Positions 61,531-64,000 of a DNA stretch of 64,000 nucleotides are shown one piece after another (within the stretch, counting starts at the first letter, position 1; every line of letters starts with the position of its first letter). Made by a program: the position numbers and the translations under genes. Source of the stretch: Caulobacter segnis (lineage in GTDB: Bacteria > Pseudomonadota > Alphaproteobacteria > Caulobacterales > Caulobacteraceae); contig NZ_JARQWW010000002.1 in assembly GCF_029543125.1 (NCBI RefSeq), forward strand, positions 310,001 through 374,000, in the 5' to 3' direction. Under the pieces are notes generated by a model that was given only the letters and a program-made list of their open reading frames with translations, was not told the DNA's origin and did no database searches.

Positions 61531-63741
61531 CTAGAACGCGACGCCGATGGTGGCCGACACGGTGCGCGGGGCGCCGAAGTAAGCCAGTTGGTAGCCGAGC
61601 GAGTCCGACAGGTCGAAGCCCTGCTCGATGTAGCGCTTGTCGGTGAGGTTCTTCACGCCGGCCTGCACGAACCACTTGTCGCGGGCGTCCTGCCAGCGGG
61701 CGAAGGCGTCCACCAGGACATAGCCCTTCTGGGCCAGGATCTCGCTGCTGGAGACCGTGCGGTAGGTCTTGCTGCGGAAGGCGGCGTCGGCGCCGACGGT
61801 GAGCGAACCGCCATCGGCCAGGTCGAAGCGGTAGTTCGCCCCGATCTTGCCGTCCCACTTGGGCGCGTTGACCAGTTCGCGCTGGTCGCTGATGTCGCGC
61901 CCGCCGGGGCCGATGTACTCGTCGTAGCGGCCGTCGAGGTAGCCGAGCACGAAGTTCAGGGTCAGGGGCCGGATCGGACGGGCGACCAGCTCCAGCTCCG
62001 CGCCCCGGATGGTGGCGGCGCCGGCGTTGGTGAACAGGGCGGTGAAGGCGCCGCTGGAGTCCGCGGTGAAGCTGGAGAGCTGCAGGTCTTTGTAGTCGTT
62101 CCAGAAAACCGCGAAGTTGGCGGTCAGACGGCGGTCCAGCAGGGTCGACTTCAGACCCGCCTCGTAGGCCCACAGGGTCTCCGGATCATAGGGACGGGCG
62201 CCGGCGGCGTCGTTGGCGCGGCCGTCGAAGCCGCCGCTCTTGAAGCCACGGCTGACGCTGGCATAGGCCAGCACGTCGTCGCTGATCTTGTAGTCCAGGC
62301 CGAAGCGCGGGGTGAACGAGCTCCACTCGTCAGAGGTGTCGATGAAGGTGGCGAAAGGCCCCTGATCGTACGGCACCGGGAGGGTCGTGACCGTCGGGGC
62401 GAAGAACTTCTGGGTGCGGAAGAAGTCCTTCTTCTCGTGGGTGTAGCGCAGGCCGGCGGTGACCGAGAGATGGTCGGTCAGGCTGTAGGTCCCCTGGCCG
62501 TAGGCGGCCCAGCTTTCGTTGTGCTGGTCGTTCTGCGAGCCGGTCACCAGGCTGATGGCCGGGCCGAGCAGGCCGCTGAAGGTGTCGTCATGCTCCTTGA
62601 ACCAGAACAGGCCGCCGACGGCGGTGAAGCGATCGCCGGTGTAGTTGAGCTGGAGCTCCTGGCTGATCTGGTCCTGATCCTCCCGCACATAAACGCCGAA
62701 GATCGCCTGGGTGGTGGCGTCCAGGTCCAGGTTGGAGTCGTAGGACATCTTCCGATAGGCGGTGATCGACTTCAGGCCGACCGCGTCCGACAGCTTCCAG
62801 TCGGCCACCAGCGACACCCCGGCGGTCGACAGATCGGCCAGGGTGTTGAAGCTGGCGTTGACGTCGAAGGGATTGTTCAAGGTCGGCGGCGCGCCGAACA
62901 CGGCGGTGGCGCGGGCCGGGGTGCGCGAGCGGTCAGGCCGGTCGCGCGATCCGTCGATGTTCAGGCGCAGGCTGAAGTCCTCGCTGGCCCGGTATTCGAA
63001 GGCCAGGCGGCCGGCCAGCAGGTTCTTGTCCCCGTCGGTCCGGCCGTCGAGGGCGTTCAGGCTGTAGCCGTCACGGGCGGAATAGACGAAGGCCGCCTTG
63101 GCCAGCAGCTTGTCCTGGACCAGGGCGCCGCCCACAGAGCCCTTCAGCTCCACGCGCTCGTAGTCGCCGACCGTGGCCTCCAGCGCGCCGGCGAAGTCGT
63201 TGGTCAGCGGCTTGGAGACGAACTTCACCGCCCCGCCGATGGTGTTGCGGCCATAGAGGGTGCCCTGCGGGCCCCGCAGCATCTCGATCCGGTCCACGTC
63301 ATAGACGTCGAGGAAGGCGCCCTGGGCCCGGCCCAGATAGACGTCGTCCACATAGACGCCGACGCCCGGGTCGGCGAAGGCGAGGCTGTCGATCTGGCCG
63401 ACGCCGCGCACATAGACCACGGCGTTCGAGGCGTCGCCCTCGTGGATGGTCAGGTTGGGCGCCGAGCCCTGCAGGTCGCCGACATTGGTCGCCTGCATGT
63501 TGCGCAGCGCGGTCGAGGAGAAGGCGGTGACGGCGGCCGGCACGTCCTGCAGGCGCTCGTCGCGGCGGCGGGCGGTGACGACGATCTCGTCCAGGGCCGC
63601 GGCCGCGGTCTCGTCTGAAGCCGTCTGGGCCCGAACCGGGCCGGCGAAGGCGACGGCGAGGGCGGCGAGCGAAGCTCCCGCCATCAGCAGGCCGCCGACG
63701 CGGCGAAGGCGGGCGCGGCGCGCGCTCGATTGAATGGTCAT
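61531..63741 (-). CDS. TonB-dependent receptor
   Basis: 736 residues. A signal peptide (about 1-38, ending GPVRAQ) is followed by DEIVVTARRRDERLQDVP, the TonB box and plug start, then VRGVGQ, YVDDVYLG and RIEMLRGPQGTLYGRNTIGG. The barrel ends in VSATIGVAF with the terminal aromatic. The style matches receptors of small hydrophobic or ester-bearing molecules in sphingomonads and caulobacters rather than the sugar type at 12968. Coupling to an HSL esterase suggests an ester ligand, which is only an inference. ATG at 63741 follows GGGGGG. Confidence 0.9.
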   Translation of the reverse strand: MTIQSSARRARLRRVGGLLMAGASLAALAVAFAGPVRAQTASDETAAAALDEIVVTARRRDERLQDVPAAVTAFSSTALRNMQATNVGDLQGSAPNLTIHEGDASNAVVYVRGVGQIDSLAFADPGVGVYVDDVYLGRAQGAFLDVYDVDRIEMLRGPQGTLYGRNTIGGAVKFVSKPLTNDFAGALEATVGDYERVELKGSVGGALVQDKLLAKAAFVYSARDGYSLNALDGRTDGDKNLLAGRLAFEYRASEDFSLRLNIDGSRDRPDRSRTPARATAVFGAPPTLNNPFDVNASFNTLADLSTAGVSLVADWKLSDAVGLKSITAYRKMSYDSNLDLDATTQAIFGVYVREDQDQISQELQLNYTGDRFTAVGGLFWFKEHDDTFSGLLGPAISLVTGSQNDQHNESWAAYGQGTYSLTDHLSVTAGLRYTHEKKDFFRTQKFFAPTVTTLPVPYDQGPFATFIDTSDEWSSFTPRFGLDYKISDDVLAYASVSRGFKSGGFDGRANDAAGARPYDPETLWAYEAGLKSTLLDRRLTANFAVFWNDYKDLQLSSFTADSSGAFTALFTNAGAATIRGAELELVARPIRPLTLNFVLGYLDGRYDEYIGPGGRDISDQRELVNAPKWDGKIGANYRFDLADGGSLTVGADAAFRSKTYRTVSSSEILAQKGYVLVDAFARWQDARDKWFVQAGVKNLTDKRYIEQGFDLSDSLGYQLAYFGAPRTVSATIGVAF

Positions 63742-63857
63742 GTGTCCCCCCCAAGGGCGTGCGCCGATCAATGCGGCGTCTATCCGGTCAGGGTGATCGG
63801 TTCGGGGGCCGACGACTATCGTAGAGTTTAGCGGGGATTTGCCCGTAAAATCTGCGG

Positions 63858-64000
63858 CTAAACCGCGTCGCGGACCATGCGCAGGGTGCGCTCCAGATGG
63901 CCGCGCATCATGGCCTCCAAGCGCGGGGTCGGACGCACGATGGCGGCGCGGCCGTCATCGCCGGCCTTCTCCTTGGACAGGAAGCCGTCGGTGACGGCGC
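63858..64000 (-). CDS. C-terminal fragment of a transcriptional regulator (MarR-like?)
   Basis: A TAG at 63858-63860 ends a minus-strand frame that is open to the right edge. The 46 visible residues include GFLSKEKAGDDGRAAIVRPT, which looks like the wing and following strand of a MarR-type winged helix, then a basic amphipathic helix (EAMMRGHLERTLRMVRD). The start is outside the window, so the family is tentative. It lies 117 bases upstream of the TonB receptor gene on the same strand. Confidence 0.5.
   Translation of the reverse strand, partial: AVTDGFLSKEKAGDDGRAAIVRPTPRLEAMMRGHLERTLRMVRDAV

Overview
The window is about 64 kb of GC-rich alphaproteobacterial chromosome, almost certainly from a Caulobacteraceae species (Caulobacter or a close relative). 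The evidence is a xylXBD cluster whose products match my memory of the C. crescentus oxidative xylose enzymes nearly residue by residue, a Caulobacter-type TonB-dependent receptor beside xylan hydrolases, and several proteins carrying a domain that resembles the O-antigen-binding N-terminus of the S-layer protein RsaA. I see no insertion sequences, phage genes, CRISPR arrays, rRNA or tRNA genes. All identifications come from reading the sequence; no database search was possible.

Layout. 1-381: tail of a YggT-family gene and a DUF167 gene. 388-6228: a large beta-helix surface protein divergent from a serralysin-type metalloprotease, separated by an unusually AT-rich 594-bp gap. 6290-34827: a xylan, xylose and glucuronate region. 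It holds xylX-xylB-xylD plus a sugar permease, a LacI regulator, a TonB receptor, an esterase and a CE4 deacetylase, GH67 alpha-glucuronidase divergent from mannonate dehydratase and a GntR regulator, a GH10-GH43-GH3-GH115 operon, and a divergent hexuronate transporter, GH43 xylosidase and MFS operon. Four control regions carry both a TGNTACCGGTANCA-like operator (LacI type) and a TGGTCWGACCA-like box (GntR/FadR type), suggesting joint control by xylose-derived and uronate-derived signals.

34967-45248: a DUF2322-like gene, an AAC(3)-type acetyltransferase, then an exopolysaccharide locus (Wzc-like co-polymerase with a degenerate Walker A, Wza-like lipoprotein, flippase, polymerase or ligase, WecG/TagA transferase, initiating sugar-phosphate transferase, two GT2 enzymes). 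45534-50232: a compact operon that could make GDP-D-glycero-D-manno-heptose from sedoheptulose 7-phosphate, with its own transaldolase and two GHMP kinases. 50271-51123: two small hypothetical genes.

51189-54598: two adjacent surface-protein genes (FG-GAP propeller and RTX type) that end in nearly identical RsaA-like anchoring domains, related to the C-terminus of the beta-helix protein at the start of the window. 54832-64000: a dicarboxylate symporter, a metallo-beta-lactamase-fold protein with a methyltransferase, a DUF2945 protein, class Ia ribonucleotide reductase beta subunit, a GST, an alpha/beta hydrolase, a second TonB receptor and the end of a regulator.

How the parts fit: xylan fragments would enter through the receptor, be cut by periplasmic or exported hydrolases, pass the inner membrane through three MFS carriers, and feed xylonate dehydration and mannonate dehydration. 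The polysaccharide and heptose genes plausibly supply surface glycans, and the RsaA-domain proteins plausibly bind such glycans, but that last link is inference.
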